Assembly (NCBI GenBank): GCA_003955985.1
Contig: CP033784.1
Coordinates: 1,488,001-1,552,000, forward strand
Direction: 5' to 3'
DNA length: 64,000 nucleotides
DNA from: Corynebacterium jeikeium
GTDB lineage: Bacteria > Actinomycetota > Actinomycetes > Mycobacteriales > Mycobacteriaceae
The notes under the pieces are model-generated. The model was not told where the DNA came from. It searched no databases and saw only the letters and a list, made by a program, of their open reading frames with translations. Each line of letters begins with the position of its first letter. Positions within the stretch are counted from its first letter, which is position 1. Below, piece after piece: positions 41,391-54,328 of this stretch. Position numbers and translations under genes: made by a program.

Positions 41391-43008
41391 GAATCTCCTT
41401 GAACACATCAGCAAGCTCGGTCTCACGGGATTCAAAGACCTTACCACCGGTCAGGTTCGCAAGTTCCTGCATTTCTCCCGGATCCGCCTCTCCATAGCGG
41501 ATGACGAATACCGGCGGCAGATTCCCGCCCTTGGACTGGTAGAAATCACGGAATTCCGCAAAGCTCTTGCCCGACGTCACCTGACCATCGGTCAACACCA
41601 CGATAGACGGGATGGAGTTCTTATCCGAGCTGCCGAGAAGGTCGAAGGCTTGAATCAGTGCGTCGTAAAGCGCCGTCTCGCCCTCTGCGTACAGACCATC
41701 GACGGCGGCGGTGAGCTGCGCGCGCGATTCCGGGCCGTCAATTGTCGTGGTCGTGGGCTCGCCGACGCTCGTACTGAACGGCAGGATCGTCGCGATCTCA
41801 CGGTTTCGCAATCCCACGCTTCCCGTTTCGGTGCGTGCACTGCCGTCGACGATTGCGCGCATCGTCGCCTGTAGATCGGCGATGCGCTCCCCGAACATTG
41901 AACCGGAAGTGTCGAGAACAAAGACCGACTCTCCGGGCACGCGCAAGTCGTTGTCGTACGCCTCAATGAGACGATCCGTGACTGCGCGATCACCCGGGAA
42001 AGGCAGCTCGATGATCACGCTGTTGGTCATGCTTTCCGGCAGGTTGGCGTCATCGGAGACCGGGCGCAGGAAGTGGTCGGCGAGAACCTGCGAGTTTGCT
42101 TCCAGCCACTGTCCGAGTGCCTCCGTCTGCCGCGCGGCGAGATCATTAGCGGGCTGTGCTAGTGGCGTCAGCGGGTAATCCGCACTGATGACACCGTCGC
42201 TCGGAACAACAACTTCCAGGTCAGCGCCCTCTTTATTCATCTGCTGCAACACAGCTTCATAGTTGATGAGCGCATCGACGGAGTCCGACTCATCCAGGAA
42301 CTTGTCACGCAGCCACCCCGACGAACCCGAGGTCATCTTCTGCCCCTCGAAGAACTTCTGCAGTTCAGGCGTGGTGCGGTTGATATCCCCCGTAGTCAGC
42401 GCCGATCCGGTGTCGGCGAACGCGGTCGCAACCGACACCACACCGGAAAAGCCCGAGTTCGATTCCGCGGGGTTGGTCATGCCGTAGGTCAATTTGCCTG
42501 ACGACGCAGCCTCCGCGATCTCAGCCCACGTCGGCTGCTTGGTATCCCAACCGAGCTCCCGAGCCTTCGCCGAATGGATACCAAAGGCTACCGGCGAGGT
42601 GGCGACTTTCTTGGCTTCGCCCAGCTTGTCAGCCCCACCGAGCAGATCAACGTACCGGTTGGTAGCAAACCAAGTGGCATCAAATTGGTTGTCGAATTCG
42701 TCTGCGACAAGGGCGTGGCTGTTCTTCACGGTGCCGTCGACAAGCTCGAGGTTAATCGTAAAACCGAGGTCGTCGGAGGCCTTTTGCACCAGTGGCTGGA
42801 GCTCTGCAAGCTCCGTGGCCCCGGCGATACGCATGGTCGAGCCCTTGAGGTCAGAATCGACGTCGACTTTGTTGGTCTTCTCCTCGTCGGAGCCCAGCGG
42901 CAGGTTCAGGCCACCGTCGGAGCAGGCCGCGACAGCGAAGATGCCGAGCACACCGACGAGGCCAAGAAGCATTTTGCGGAGGGCAGTTAGTGCCTTATAC
43001 ATGTTCAT
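41377..43008 (-). CDS. Lipoprotein: solute-binding domain fused to VWA domain
   Basis: A protein of 543 residues. The signal peptide ends in the lipobox AVAACS (Cys about 29). Residues 55-330 look like a type II periplasmic binding fold (STMRIAGATELAEL, GFTINLELVDGT, FDATWFATNRY). Residues 360-543 are a VWA domain with an intact MIDAS (FVLDTSGSM, then TALYDAL and LTDGQ). It faces the cell wall. Partners are the upstream membrane-anchored binding protein (six bases away) and the downstream XpaC-like protein. A metal- or stress-sensing envelope complex is inference. Confidence 0.85.
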   Translation of the reverse strand: MNMYKALTALRKMLLGLVGVLGIFAVAACSDGGLNLPLGSDEEKTNKVDVDSDLKGSTMRIAGATELAELQPLVQKASDDLGFTINLELVDGTVKNSHALVADEFDNQFDATWFATNRYVDLLGGADKLGEAKKVATSPVAFGIHSAKARELGWDTKQPTWAEIAEAASSGKLTYGMTNPAESNSGFSGVVSVATAFADTGSALTTGDINRTTPELQKFFEGQKMTSGSSGWLRDKFLDESDSVDALINYEAVLQQMNKEGADLEVVVPSDGVISADYPLTPLAQPANDLAARQTEALGQWLEANSQVLADHFLRPVSDDANLPESMTNSVIIELPFPGDRAVTDRLIEAYDNDLRVPGESVFVLDTSGSMFGERIADLQATMRAIVDGSARTETGSVGLRNREIATILPFSTSVGEPTTTTIDGPESRAQLTAAVDGLYAEGETALYDALIQAFDLLGSSDKNSIPSIVVLTDGQVTSGKSFAEFRDFYQSKGGNLPPVFVIRYGEADPGEMQELANLTGGKVFESRETELADVFKEIRGYQ

Positions 43009-43014
43009 TCGGCT

Positions 43015-44250
43015 TTACCCCTCTTCCGTTTCCGGCCTCGGCGGGCTCTGGTATCCACGGGAAACACCCTCAATAAGCTGCTCGAGGATGTCGAAACTCG
43101 GCGGATCAATGGAGTCCACAAAATCGGTGGAAACCTCCTGGCCCGTCTTCAACTGCGTCTGGAATTCCTCCATCGCCTCAGGCTGGCTGGAGCGGTAACC
43201 GTGCTTGGCCGCCAGCTTCTGAAGCTCAGGGTCTTCGGCGAGGAGCCGTGCGACCGCAGCTCCATTGTCGTTAAAGCCCAGCGCCACGTGAGTACTCAGA
43301 ATCGTCGGAGATGGATACGCCAGGCGCATTTCCGGCTTCAACCGGCTGTTCGGGGCGCTGTTCTCCCCCAGGAACTGCGACTCGTAGACCATCACCATTG
43401 GCTTTGAACCGACACCCTGCGAGAGGTAGTCCGAAAATGGCCCAGCTGATGAGGATTCCGTGTACCCCTGGCCGGTGAACAGCGGGGTGAGCTCTGGCAA
43501 GACCGCATTAACCTGCCCATTGTCGGACACAATCCGGCCTTCATTGGTAATCCAAGACATGAGCGACAAGTACATTGCGGCCGAGTTCGACGAACGAATG
43601 TCCGTCGTGGACATCTGCACCGTGCGCGGCGACGGATAATCGTTCTCCGCGAAGTCACGCCAGCGGACATTGTCGTGCTGCATCGTGGCCAGCGCTGCCA
43701 TATCTACCTGCCACGTAGTGCCCTGTTGGCGAGCAACATTTTCCCGCGCCAATGCCTGCAAGATGTTGTCGAAAGTAGCGATCGCCATCGGTGTGTAGAA
43801 GACGTCGTACCGCTCAGCGCCGCTCATTTTCTCGGCAATTTTCTCCGCTGCCGGTGCTGACGACGGAAACGCCAAGTCGAAGGAATCCAGATCCACATCC
43901 GTGGCCATCCGACGCGAACCCGCCGTCTTTACTTCCACCACATAGCCGTGAGAGGCAAGAGCTTTCTGGACCTCTTTGTCTTCGAAGAAGGGCTTTTTCT
44001 CAGAGCCAACAATCGCCTTGACGACGGTCTTTTCACCACCGAAGAAAACACGGTTTCCTCCGGAGCTGCCACCAGAAAAACCTGGAATACTACCGCCACG
44101 ACCGACATAGACTGCAACAGCCGCGATGACAATCAAAATGACTGCAAGAATTGCCCCCGGGCCCATGCACCCTTTCTTGCTACCACTCTGATTTTTATTT
44201 TTATCTCGTGAGCTGCGATTTCCACCGCTCGACCGCGTACTTTCCACCAT
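43015..44250 (-). CDS. Membrane-anchored solute-binding-like protein
   Basis: A protein of 411 residues with a cytoplasmic Arg/Ser/Lys-rich start (residues 1-30), one transmembrane helix (ILAVILIVIAAVAVYVG), a Gly/Ser linker, and a binding-protein-like extracellular domain (VKAIVGSEKKPFFEDKEVQ, FDLAFPSSAP, VMVYESQFLGEN). It is not a lipoprotein, in contrast to its downstream partner. It is first in the three-gene unit. Ligand unknown. Confidence 0.8.
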   Translation of the reverse strand: MVESTRSSGGNRSSRDKNKNQSGSKKGCMGPGAILAVILIVIAAVAVYVGRGGSIPGFSGGSSGGNRVFFGGEKTVVKAIVGSEKKPFFEDKEVQKALASHGYVVEVKTAGSRRMATDVDLDSFDLAFPSSAPAAEKIAEKMSGAERYDVFYTPMAIATFDNILQALARENVARQQGTTWQVDMAALATMQHDNVRWRDFAENDYPSPRTVQMSTTDIRSSNSAAMYLSLMSWITNEGRIVSDNGQVNAVLPELTPLFTGQGYTESSSAGPFSDYLSQGVGSKPMVMVYESQFLGENSAPNSRLKPEMRLAYPSPTILSTHVALGFNDNGAAVARLLAEDPELQKLAAKHGYRSSQPEAMEEFQTQLKTGQEVSTDFVDSIDPPSFDILEQLIEGVSRGYQSPPRPETEEG

Positions 44251-44351
44251 GAAATTATGGTAAGAGACCCGGACAAACCTGGCAACAGATATAGAAATAA
44301 TCAGTAATCTGCGTCACTTCAGGGGCACCCTGGCATTACTGGGTTACTGAC

Positions 44352-44433
44352 GGCGGCGGGTCGATCCGAGTTACTGACTACGTTTATGACTGGCGGCGGC
44401 GGGTCAATCCGAGTTACTGACTACGTTTATGAC
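44352..44433. repeat. Two tandem 39-43-bp units
   Basis: Units at 44352-44390 and 44395-44433 share GGCGGCGGGTC(G/A)ATCC followed by GAGTTACTGACTACG and TTTATGAC. The second unit merges into copy 2 of the hairpin repeat. Confidence 0.85.
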
Positions 44434-44500
44434 AAAAATGGCCTGAAAAATGGCCTGAAAGTGTCATAAACTTACACAGTTTCACATTTGCAGCCCGTAT
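44412..44500 (-). repeat. Dispersed hairpin repeat, copy 2
   Basis: On the minus strand it reads ATACGGGCTGCAAATGTGAA, then arm GTTTATGACA, a GGCCATTTTT-type centre present twice, arm TGTCATAAAC and the end AGTCAGTAACT. It matches 31664-31752 in order and spacing but is inverted in the chromosome. Confidence 0.8.
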
Positions 44501-44606
44501 TCGCACGTGGAGCCCGTAATTTTTCGGGTTGCCAGTTACCGAGGTTGCCAGTTGTCGGGTCATCAGTTGTCGGGTTGCTGGTTTTTCTACTTTCTCCCCG
44601 GGCTGT

Positions 44607-44643
44607 AAAAAATCGGCGTGCGGTCGATTGACCGCACACCGAT
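44607..44643 (-). terminator. Rho-independent terminator of the arg operon
   Basis: The minus strand has ATCGGTGTGCGGTC, loop AATC, GACCGCACGCCGAT, then TTTTTT. It is a 14-bp stem with one mismatch or G-T pair, about 50 bases behind the argH stop. It closes the argCJBDFRGH unit. Confidence 0.9.
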
Positions 44644-44691
44644 TAATTAGCTGCGTTAGCTGGGCTAGCAGGTTTGCTAGCTCTAGCAGCT

Positions 44692-46176
<1,485 letters not shown>

Positions 46177-47376
46177 TTACAGTTTGAAGTCGCGCTTTGC
46201 GGCCATCTTCGAGGACAGGCCGTGCAGCTCGACAAAACCGCGAGCCAGGGTCTGGTCGAAGGTGTCGCCCTCGTCGTAGGTAGCCAGGTTGAAGTCGTAC
46301 AGCGAGGTGTTCGAACGACGACCGTTGACGTTGCAGTGACCTGCGTGCATGACCATGCGGATGTCACCGGAAACGCCCTTCTGGGACTCCTCGATGAAGG
46401 CATCCAGCGCGCGCTTCAGCGGCGAGAACCACAGGCCGTCGTAGACCAGGTTGGCCCACTCGCCTTCGACCTGACGCTTGTAACGAGCCAGCTCACGTTC
46501 AACGGTGACGTCCTCCAGCGCTGCGTGTGCAGCCATGATGGCCATAGCACCCGGTGCCTCGTAGATCTCGCGGGACTTGATGCCGACCAGGCGGTCCTCA
46601 ACCATGTCCAGACGACCGATGCCCTGAGCACCAGCGCGGCGGTTCATCTCTTCGATGGCCTCGAGCACGGAAACCTTCTTGCCGTCGATGGCAGTCGGCT
46701 TACCATCCTCGAAGGAGATGATGACCTCATCCGGAGAGTTGAAGTTCAGGGTCGGATCCTCGGTGTACGCGTAGACATCCTTGGTCGGTGCGTTCCACAG
46801 ATCCTCCAAGTAGCCGGTCTCAATGGCGCGACCGAAGAGGTTCTGGTCAATGGAGAACGGCGACGACTTGGACTGCTCAATTGGCAGCCCCTTTTCCTCA
46901 GCGAAGGCGATGGCCTTATCGCGGGTCCACGCGAAGTCACGAGCCGGTGCGATGATCTTCAGATCCGGTGCGGTGTTGGCGAAACCGACCTCGAAACGGA
47001 CCTGGTCATTGCCCTTACCGGTGCAGCCGTGTGCGACGTGAGTGCCACCAAACTCCTCTGCGGCCTTCGCCATGTGCTTAACAATCAGCGGGCGAGACAG
47101 TGCAGAAACCAGCGGGTACTGCTTCATGTAGAGACCATTGGCCTTGATGGTCGGCAGGCAGTACTCCTCGGCGAACTCGTCCTTAGCGTCGACAACGACA
47201 GCTTCGACAGCGCCGGCGTCCAGAGCGCGCTGACGCACGGACTCCATGTCCTCGCCGCCCTGTCCGACATCGATGGAAACTGCGACGACCTCGCCGTCGG
47301 TCATTTCCTTGAGGTACGGAATAGCAACGGTGGTGTCGAGGCCACCAGAGTAAGCAAGAATAACCCGGTTGGTCAT
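46177..47376 (-). CDS. argG: Argininosuccinate synthase
   Basis: It joins citrulline and aspartate with ATP. The protein has 399 residues. The PP-loop is [25 protein letters not shown] and the C-terminal [12 protein letters not shown] are conserved. It lies between argR and argH, with 33 bases to argH. Confidence 0.97.
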   Translation of the reverse strand: MTNRVILAYSGGLDTTVAIPYLKEMTDGEVVAVSIDVGQGGEDMESVRQRALDAGAVEAVVVDAKDEFAEEYCLPTIKANGLYMKQYPLVSALSRPLIVKHMAKAAEEFGGTHVAHGCTGKGNDQVRFEVGFANTAPDLKIIAPARDFAWTRDKAIAFAEEKGLPIEQSKSSPFSIDQNLFGRAIETGYLEDLWNAPTKDVYAYTEDPTLNFNSPDEVIISFEDGKPTAIDGKKVSVLEAIEEMNRRAGAQGIGRLDMVEDRLVGIKSREIYEAPGAMAIMAAHAALEDVTVERELARYKRQVEGEWANLVYDGLWFSPLKRALDAFIEESQKGVSGDIRMVMHAGHCNVNGRRSNTSLYDFNLATYDEGDTFDQTLARGFVELHGLSSKMAAKRDFKL

Positions 47377-47425
47377 AGGGTAAGCGCTCCTTTAATCGGT
47401 GCTTTAAAGCATTTCGTGGAATAGT

Positions 47426-47908
47426 TTACTGGTTCGTTCCGGCGGCTAGACGCTGGGCTAGGTCAGCGCCGGAAAGTGGTTCTCTAGCCAGGCACATTAC
47501 GGTGTCATCTCCCGCAATTGTGCCAACGATTTCTTTGAGTCCCGCACGGTCAATCACACTGGCTAGATACTGTGCGGCTCCCGGTGGTGTACGCACAACC
47601 GCGATGGTGCCCGAATGATCAATGGAGACCAGCAGCTCGTCTAAAACGCGCCGCATCCTGGCCACTGCCCCGCTGGAGACAGCGAGTGCATCTTCGACGA
47701 TGGAATACCGCGAACCGTTGGCTCCATCGCGAATCTTTCGGGCTCCCAGCTCATCGAGGTCTCTGGACAACGTCGCCTGCGCAATCTCAATGCCTTCGTC
47801 GGCAAGCAGCTCGACGAGCTGAACCTGACTGGACACGTGATGCTGCGCCAGCAGGTCAGCGATGCGCGTCTGCCGAGCTGTGCGAGATCCTGGTTGTGCT
47901 GCGGTCAT
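47426..47908 (-). CDS. argR: Arginine repressor
   Basis: A protein of 160 residues. Its N-terminal winged helix shows [11 protein letters not shown] and [14 protein letters not shown] (recognition helix), and its C-terminal hexamerisation/arginine-binding domain has [21 protein letters not shown] and IAGDDTVM. With arginine it should bind the ARG boxes upstream of argC and regulate its own operon. It starts five bases after argF. Confidence 0.95.
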   Translation of the reverse strand: MTAAQPGSRTARQTRIADLLAQHHVSSQVQLVELLADEGIEIAQATLSRDLDELGARKIRDGANGSRYSIVEDALAVSSGAVARMRRVLDELLVSIDHSGTIAVVRTPPGAAQYLASVIDRAGLKEIVGTIAGDDTVMCLAREPLSGADLAQRLAAGTNQ

Positions 47909-47912
47909 GACC

Positions 47913-48860
<948 letters not shown>

Positions 48861-50066
48861 CTAATTCCTTCCTTTGTTGGCGACAGCCTCAACGGCGTCG
48901 TTCAGGCAGGCATCAATCAACTCGACGGCGCGGTTGACTTCCTCATCGCTGAGGTTCAACGGCGGCACAATACGCAGCACATTCGCCTGCGGAGCGTTCA
49001 GAATGACACCACGTTCATAACCGGCGTTAACCGCTTCCTTCGCCAGGTTCTCGCACAGCACCAGTCCAAGCATGAAACCGCGACCACGCACGTGATCGAC
49101 ATGGCTTAACGACGCAAGCTTGCGAGCCAGCACCTTGCCCTTCTCAGTGACTCGGTTGAGCAGCTTTTCCTCTTCCAGCGTCTCGATGACGGCCAGGCCG
49201 GCAGCGGCACAGACCGGATTGCCACCAAAGGTGGTGCCGTGCGCACCAGGAGTAAACAGTTCCGCTGCGCGGCCGTTGGCGATGACAGCACCCAGCGGCA
49301 GGCCGCCGCCGAGCCCCTTCGCCAGGGTCATAACATCCGGCACGATGCCATCGTGCTGGTGGGCAAACCACTGGCCGGTACGGCCGATGCCGGTCTGTAC
49401 TTCGTCGACAATCATGAGAACGTCGAAGCGCTTGGTCAGTTCGCGGACGGCAGCGAGGTATCCCTCTGGCGGTGCGACCACACCGGTCTCACCCTGAATT
49501 GGTTCCAGAATCACCGCAGCGACACCCAACGGATCGGATTCGATGGTCTTGGTGAGGAAGTCAATGTCACCGTACGGCACGAACTCGACTCCACCCGGCA
49601 TCGGTTCGAACGGGGTGCGCTTGTCGGGCTGACCGGTCATGGCAAGTGCGCCCATGGTACGGCCGTGGAACCCGTGGTGGGTAGCGATAATGCGATTGCG
49701 CCCCGTCAACCGCGCCAGCTTGAACGCGGCTTCATTGGCCTCAGTGCCGGAGTTGCAGAACATAACTCGGGTGTCATCAGTGTCCCAGCCAGTGAGCTCA
49801 ATGAGCTTCTCGCCCAGTGCCAGTGGTGGCTCAGAGGCGAAGATGTTGGACACGTGCCCCATCGTGGAAATCTGCTTGGACACAGCTTCCACGATGGCCG
49901 GATGTGCGTGACCCAACGCGTTGACTGCAATACCGGCGAGCAGGTCCAGGTATTCCTTGCCCTCGGAATCCGTGACAATAGCGCCCTTACCCTGCACAAG
50001 CTCAATGCGCGGCGTGCCGTAATTGTTCATCATCGTGTGTTGCCACTGCTGCTTGAAGTCGCTCAT
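48861..50066 (-). CDS. argD: Acetylornithine aminotransferase
   Basis: PLP class III transaminase of about 401 residues. It has [17 protein letters not shown], the [17 protein letters not shown] segment, [13 protein letters not shown], the PLP lysine in [13 protein letters not shown] and the [10 protein letters not shown] phosphate-binding strand. I prefer the ATG at 50066 (MSDFKQQW) over that at 50090 from family length. Neither start has a strong ribosome site. Confidence 0.96.
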   Translation of the reverse strand: MSDFKQQWQHTMMNNYGTPRIELVQGKGAIVTDSEGKEYLDLLAGIAVNALGHAHPAIVEAVSKQISTMGHVSNIFASEPPLALGEKLIELTGWDTDDTRVMFCNSGTEANEAAFKLARLTGRNRIIATHHGFHGRTMGALAMTGQPDKRTPFEPMPGGVEFVPYGDIDFLTKTIESDPLGVAAVILEPIQGETGVVAPPEGYLAAVRELTKRFDVLMIVDEVQTGIGRTGQWFAHQHDGIVPDVMTLAKGLGGGLPLGAVIANGRAAELFTPGAHGTTFGGNPVCAAAGLAVIETLEEEKLLNRVTEKGKVLARKLASLSHVDHVRGRGFMLGLVLCENLAKEAVNAGYERGVILNAPQANVLRIVPPLNLSDEEVNRAVELIDACLNDAVEAVANKGRN

Positions 50067-50124
50067 GTCGTCTTTCGACCTGCCTAACATGTATGTCGGT
50101 AAATTCTTGTCCGTCTTTTCTGCC

Positions 50125-51018
50125 TTATCCGGGCTCTACCATTGTGCCGATACCGCCGGAAGTCATCAGCTCCAGCAGCACCGAGTGTGGCTGGCGGCCG
50201 TCGATAACGTGGGCCGCAGGCACTCCCTGATCCACTGCGTTCAGGCAGGACTCCATCTTCGGAATCATTCCGGAATCCAGCGTCGGGAGGATTTCTCGCA
50301 GATGCGAAGTGGAAATCCTTGACACCAGCGAATCGCGGTTCGGCCAATCCGTGTAGAGACCCTCGACATTAGTCAGAATCACCAAACGGTTCGCGTTAAT
50401 TGCCGATGCCAGTGCACCTGCTGCCGTGTCGGCGTTGATGTTGTAGACCTCTTTGCCATCAGCGGACGGCGCAATCGTAGAGACCACCGGAATACGTCCG
50501 GCATCAATCAGGTCCAATAGCGTTTCCGAGTGCACCTCGGTGATATTGCCGACCAGCCCGATATCTGTTTCCTTGCCGCCGACGTTTACCGTTCGTCGAG
50601 TACCAGTGAACAGGCCACCGTCCTCACCAGAGGTACCCACTGCATAGGGGCCGTAGGCGTTGATGAGGTTCACCAGTTCGCGGCCGACCTGCCCGAAGAG
50701 CACCATGCGGACAATTTCCATGACCTCCGGAGTCGTGACACGGAAACCGCCTCGGAACTCTCCCTCCAGCCCCAGGCGCTTGAGCATCGACGAAATCTGA
50801 GGGCCGCCACCGTGGACAACCACCGGCTTCACCCCCACGGTGCGCAGAAAAACCATGTCCTGCGCGAAGGCCTTCTTCAGTTTCAGGTCGGTCATCGCGT
50901 TACCGCCGTACTTGACCACCACAATCTTGTCGCGGTGGTGCTGCAGCCACGGCAGTGCTTCCGCCAGCACATGTGCCCGCTGTTCGAAGGACAGCCCTTC
51001 GGTCAACTGGTGAACCAT
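50125..51018 (-). CDS. argB: Acetylglutamate kinase
   Basis: It phosphorylates N-acetylglutamate, a feedback-controlled step of arginine synthesis. The protein has 297 residues. [10 protein letters not shown], the [11 protein letters not shown] substrate loop, [17 protein letters not shown] and [13 protein letters not shown] are all present. The N-terminal helix typical of arginine-sensitive kinases is there ([20 protein letters not shown] region). Confidence 0.97.
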   Translation of the reverse strand: MVHQLTEGLSFEQRAHVLAEALPWLQHHRDKIVVVKYGGNAMTDLKLKKAFAQDMVFLRTVGVKPVVVHGGGPQISSMLKRLGLEGEFRGGFRVTTPEVMEIVRMVLFGQVGRELVNLINAYGPYAVGTSGEDGGLFTGTRRTVNVGGKETDIGLVGNITEVHSETLLDLIDAGRIPVVSTIAPSADGKEVYNINADTAAGALASAINANRLVILTNVEGLYTDWPNRDSLVSRISTSHLREILPTLDSGMIPKMESCLNAVDQGVPAAHVIDGRQPHSVLLELMTSGGIGTMVEPG

Positions 51019-51039
51019 TGCAGAGTCTCCTCAAAACCT

Positions 51040-52248
51040 TTACGACGAATATGCCGAGTTGATGTGAACGTAGTCGTGGGAAAGGTCAGTCGTACGAATC
51101 GTGGCCTCTTCCGGATTACCAGTACCGAGGTCAACCTCCACGGCAATGTCCTTGCCGGAGAGATCCACTTCACGAGCATCAGGCGTGCCACCGGTATCGC
51201 GACAGACTACATGACCGTTGAAGGAAACAGTGATGTGCTCCGGATCCATATCCACCGGTGCAGTGCCGACAGCCGCCAGCACACGACCCCAGTTCGGGTC
51301 CGAACCGAACATCGCACACTTGAAGAGGTTGTCGCGGCCGATGATTCGAGCAGCTACCAGAGCATCTTCAGCACCACCGGTGCCACGCACGGTCACGGAC
51401 ACACGCTTGGTCACGCCTTCGGCGTCCGACTGCATCTGGCGCGCGATGGAATCACACACACTGAGCACTGCCTGGTCGAGCTCCTCCTGCGAGGGCTTCA
51501 CACCAGAGGCACCGTTGGCCAAAATGATGACGGTGTCATTGGTGGATGTGGAGCCATCAATATCTAGGCGGTTAAACGTAACCTCGCTCGCCTTGGCAAT
51601 AGCCTCGTGCGCCATTTCTGCGCTTACCGACGCATCCGTCGTAATCACACCGAGCATCGTGGCCATCGACGGGCTAATCATGCCAACACCCTTGCCCATA
51701 GCGCCGACAGTGAATCCGTCACCATGCGCAACGGCCTGCTTTGCCACCAAGTCAGTGGTCAAGATGGCTTCTGCTGCAGCCGTACCTGCGGCGGCATCGG
51801 CGCCCAGTTTCTCAATCAGCTTCGGCACACCCGCCAGCACAATGTCCATCGGCAACCGGTCACCAATCAAGCCGGTGGAACAGGCGCCAATCTCGGTAAC
51901 GTCGACGCCGAGCCCATCTGCGACCTTTTGGCAGACTTCGAGGGCGTCGGCAATACCCGGCTGACCATTGCAGGCGTTGGCATTGCCGGAGTTCAGCACC
52001 ACTGCCGACAGCTTGCCGTCAGCGATGTGCTTCTTGGATACCGCCACCGGCGCAGCCTGGACACGGTTGGTGGTAAAGACAGCCGCCGCGGTCTTCTCCG
52101 GCCCCTGGTTTACGATGAGCGCCATGTCCGGGTTTCCGCTGACCTTGATGCCTGCAATGACACCGCTGGCCGCGAACCCCTGAGGTGCACATACGCCGCC
52201 TTCGTCACCGGCGACGTTGACGAGACCTTCTTTTTCTTCCTTCATCAT
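51040..52248 (-). CDS. argJ: Bifunctional ornithine acetyltransferase / N-acetylglutamate synthase
   Basis: It recycles the acetyl group from acetylornithine to glutamate. The precursor has 402 residues and is self-cleaved. The cleavage site Thr is in the [23 protein letters not shown] segment (before the TMLG motif), and NTND-type residues and the C-terminal HINSAYSS are conserved. Start and argC stop overlap by four bases (ATGA); AGGAG precedes the start. Confidence 0.96.
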   Translation of the reverse strand: MMKEEKEGLVNVAGDEGGVCAPQGFAASGVIAGIKVSGNPDMALIVNQGPEKTAAAVFTTNRVQAAPVAVSKKHIADGKLSAVVLNSGNANACNGQPGIADALEVCQKVADGLGVDVTEIGACSTGLIGDRLPMDIVLAGVPKLIEKLGADAAAGTAAAEAILTTDLVAKQAVAHGDGFTVGAMGKGVGMISPSMATMLGVITTDASVSAEMAHEAIAKASEVTFNRLDIDGSTSTNDTVIILANGASGVKPSQEELDQAVLSVCDSIARQMQSDAEGVTKRVSVTVRGTGGAEDALVAARIIGRDNLFKCAMFGSDPNWGRVLAAVGTAPVDMDPEHITVSFNGHVVCRDTGGTPDAREVDLSGKDIAVEVDLGTGNPEEATIRTTDLSHDYVHINSAYSS

Positions 52249-53285
52249 GGGGCAACTCCTACCAGTGGAAGTCCTGCAGTTTCATCCTGTCCAGTAACCA
52301 AATTCATGCACTGAACTGCGGCACCACCGGTGCCCTTTGTCAGATTGTCAATCGCCGAGGTCAGCACCAGGCGCTTGGCGCGTTCATCTACCTCGACCTG
52401 AATCTGAACCAAGTTAGAGCCAATTACCGACTGTGTCTGCGGCAGCAGCCCTTCGGCCAACACCTGCACAAACGGCTCATCCTTGTAGAACTCGAGGTAG
52501 GCTTCCCGTGCGGCTGCCTCCGTAACCCCGTCGACAAGCGGGGCGGTAATAGTGGTGAGAATGCCGCGCGACGTCGGGGCGAGTACGGGCGTGAAGCTGA
52601 CGGTGAGATCCTCTGCGTACGGCTTGAGGTTCTGCAGGAACTCTGCGGTGTGGCGGTGCCTGCCCGCAGTGTTGTAGGCGCGGAGATTGCCCATAACCTC
52701 GGACCCGAGCAGGGGCACAGCCGCCTTCTTGCCCGCACCGGAGGTACCGGTGATGGAAACAACGGACAGGTCCGGCTTAACCAGGTTCTTTGCAACTGCC
52801 GGCAGCGCCGTAATTGTCCCCCCAGTGGGGAAACAACCCGGCACAGCAATGCGCTTCGAAGCAGCCACTACTTCCCTGTTGCCCGGCAGCTCTGGAATAC
52901 CGTAAGTCCAGGTACCGGCGTACTCCGAGCCGTAGTAGTGCTCCCACTCAGCGGCATCCTGCAGGCGGAAATCCGCGCCGCAGTCAATAATCACCGTGTC
53001 ATCCCCCAACTGCTCTGCAATCGCAGCCGAATGACCGTGGGGCAGCCCGAGGAACACCACGTCATGTCCAGCGAGTGTGTCACCATTAGTCGGCTCAATA
53101 CGACGGTCAGCCAAAGGTGCCACATGAGGCATAATGTCGCCCACACGAGCACCCGCGTTGGATGCTCCCGTCAGTGCGCCGATGGTTAGCTCGCCGGAAA
53201 GGTACGCCGGGTGCGACAGCAGGATGCGGAGGATCTCTCCTCCTGCGTAACCGGTCGCACCGGCAATGGCAACGGAAATACTCAT
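52245..53285 (-). CDS. argC: N-acetyl-gamma-glutamyl-phosphate reductase
   Basis: NADPH-dependent reductase, first gene of the operon, about 346 residues. It has [15 protein letters not shown] for [14 protein letters not shown], and the active Cys in [15 protein letters not shown] sequence ([10 protein letters not shown]). I chose the ATG at 53285 (MSISVAIAG), the usual start, over the one three codons upstream at 53294. The promoter region bears ARG-box-like sites. Confidence 0.96.
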   Translation of the reverse strand: MSISVAIAGATGYAGGEILRILLSHPAYLSGELTIGALTGASNAGARVGDIMPHVAPLADRRIEPTNGDTLAGHDVVFLGLPHGHSAAIAEQLGDDTVIIDCGADFRLQDAAEWEHYYGSEYAGTWTYGIPELPGNREVVAASKRIAVPGCFPTGGTITALPAVAKNLVKPDLSVVSITGTSGAGKKAAVPLLGSEVMGNLRAYNTAGRHRHTAEFLQNLKPYAEDLTVSFTPVLAPTSRGILTTITAPLVDGVTEAAAREAYLEFYKDEPFVQVLAEGLLPQTQSVIGSNLVQIQVEVDERAKRLVLTSAIDNLTKGTGGAAVQCMNLVTGQDETAGLPLVGVAP

Positions 53286-53294
53286 GTCAAACAT

Positions 53295-53331
53295 TCAACA
53301 CTTTTATTCACTGCGTTGCAAGATATTCATA
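53295..53331 (-). promoter_or_regulatory. Two ARG-box-like sites upstream of argC
   Basis: On the minus strand TATGAATATCTTGCAA (53316-53331) and AGTGAATAAAAGTGTTGA (53295-53312) resemble the ArgR operator WNTGAATWWWWATTCANW and are about 20 bases apart, as for a hexameric repressor. A third TATGAATATA half-site lies at 53381-53390 on the plus strand. The argR gene is in the operon itself. Confidence 0.6.
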
Positions 53332-53464
53332 GAATTCGTTGCCAAAGTGCTGGAATCCTACCAATGTGACGTGAGTGATTTATGAATATAACGCCGTCGT
53401 CGGTACATACACTTCGCTCAACCAGCACACCGGACTACTCAACGCCGGGCTACTCAACGCCGGA

Positions 53465-54301
53465 CTATTCAACTACGACGCTTGACTCCTGGCTCATCAC
53501 ACCATCTGCCCACTGCGCCACCGATGACGTCGTGGTGTAGAGATAGTAACCCGACTCCTCCGGTGCGACGCTGCCATCAAAAGCCACCGCACCCGAGAAC
53601 ACCGCGGCCAGCTGGCCGTCGATAAAGAGTGGTCCGCCCGAATCGCCCACCTGCAACGCCGCGGGTCGCTCCATGTGCGCCAACACTGAGTCTTCCCGCA
53701 CGCACTGCTGATACTTCACCGGGCACATCGACGCGGTGACGGTCGCCATCGGCAGCGCGCCATCCGCAACATCGCCGAGCAGCGATCGCCCATAGACCGT
53801 GCCTGCCGTTTCTTGCTCCGAAAACGCTTGACGACGTTCCATTGCGGGATACTCCCGAAGAGCTGCATCGCCCGCAAGGTGAATAAGCACTACGTCACCG
53901 CTGGGCGCAATCTCCCAGCGATCAATCGGTACACGCCGGGCATCCGGGCCGGAACCGACCTCGACTTCCCCAACCTGCTGCGGGACATCACGCACGCAGT
54001 GAGCTGCGGTCATTACCCACTGCGGGGCGATTGCAGTTCCCGTGCAAAAGTTTCCGGTATGGGGACTGGTCCGGACCATGACCGACACCACGGAGTCCGC
54101 CGCCGCACTGGGCGCAGCAGCCTCCCCACCAACCAGCGCAGCCGCACTCGGCGCGCCGGTGAGCAATAGACCTGCCGTGACAGCAGCTGCAGCCACAGTC
54201 GCCGCAGGCTTCGCACTGCTCACAGCGCGCGCTCCGACGCGCTGCTCTCGTGCCTCTGCGCTATTCAGCCTGTTGTCGCGGTGCCGCAAGATGCCAATCA
54301 T
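53465..54301 (-). CDS. Secreted trypsin-like serine protease
   Basis: A protein of 278 residues with a long charged N-region and the signal core AATVAAAAVTAGLLLTGAPSA. The S1 fold follows from LVGGEAAAP: catalytic His in MTAAHC, Asp in GDVVLIHL, Ser in VGDSGGPL. Cysteines in FCTGTAIAP, TAAHC, MCPVKYQQC suggest two disulfides. It is exported and has no recognisable membrane anchor. It stands alone between the arg operon and pheT; the target is unknown. Confidence 0.9.
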   Translation of the reverse strand: MIGILRHRDNRLNSAEAREQRVGARAVSSAKPAATVAAAAVTAGLLLTGAPSAAALVGGEAAAPSAAADSVVSVMVRTSPHTGNFCTGTAIAPQWVMTAAHCVRDVPQQVGEVEVGSGPDARRVPIDRWEIAPSGDVVLIHLAGDAALREYPAMERRQAFSEQETAGTVYGRSLLGDVADGALPMATVTASMCPVKYQQCVREDSVLAHMERPAALQVGDSGGPLFIDGQLAAVFSGAVAFDGSVAPEESGYYLYTTTSSVAQWADGVMSQESSVVVE

Positions 54302-54328
54302 GGGTATCTCTCCCTGGGGCCTCCCCTT

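Larger units (their letters stand above)
44251..44600. other. Repeat-bearing intergenic region
   Basis: No gene is seen between the binding-protein start and the argH terminator. It holds a tandem repeat of about 43 bp and copy 2 of the dispersed hairpin repeat, then GTTGCCAGTT/GTTGTCGGGT simple repeats (44529-44580). Confidence 0.6.
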
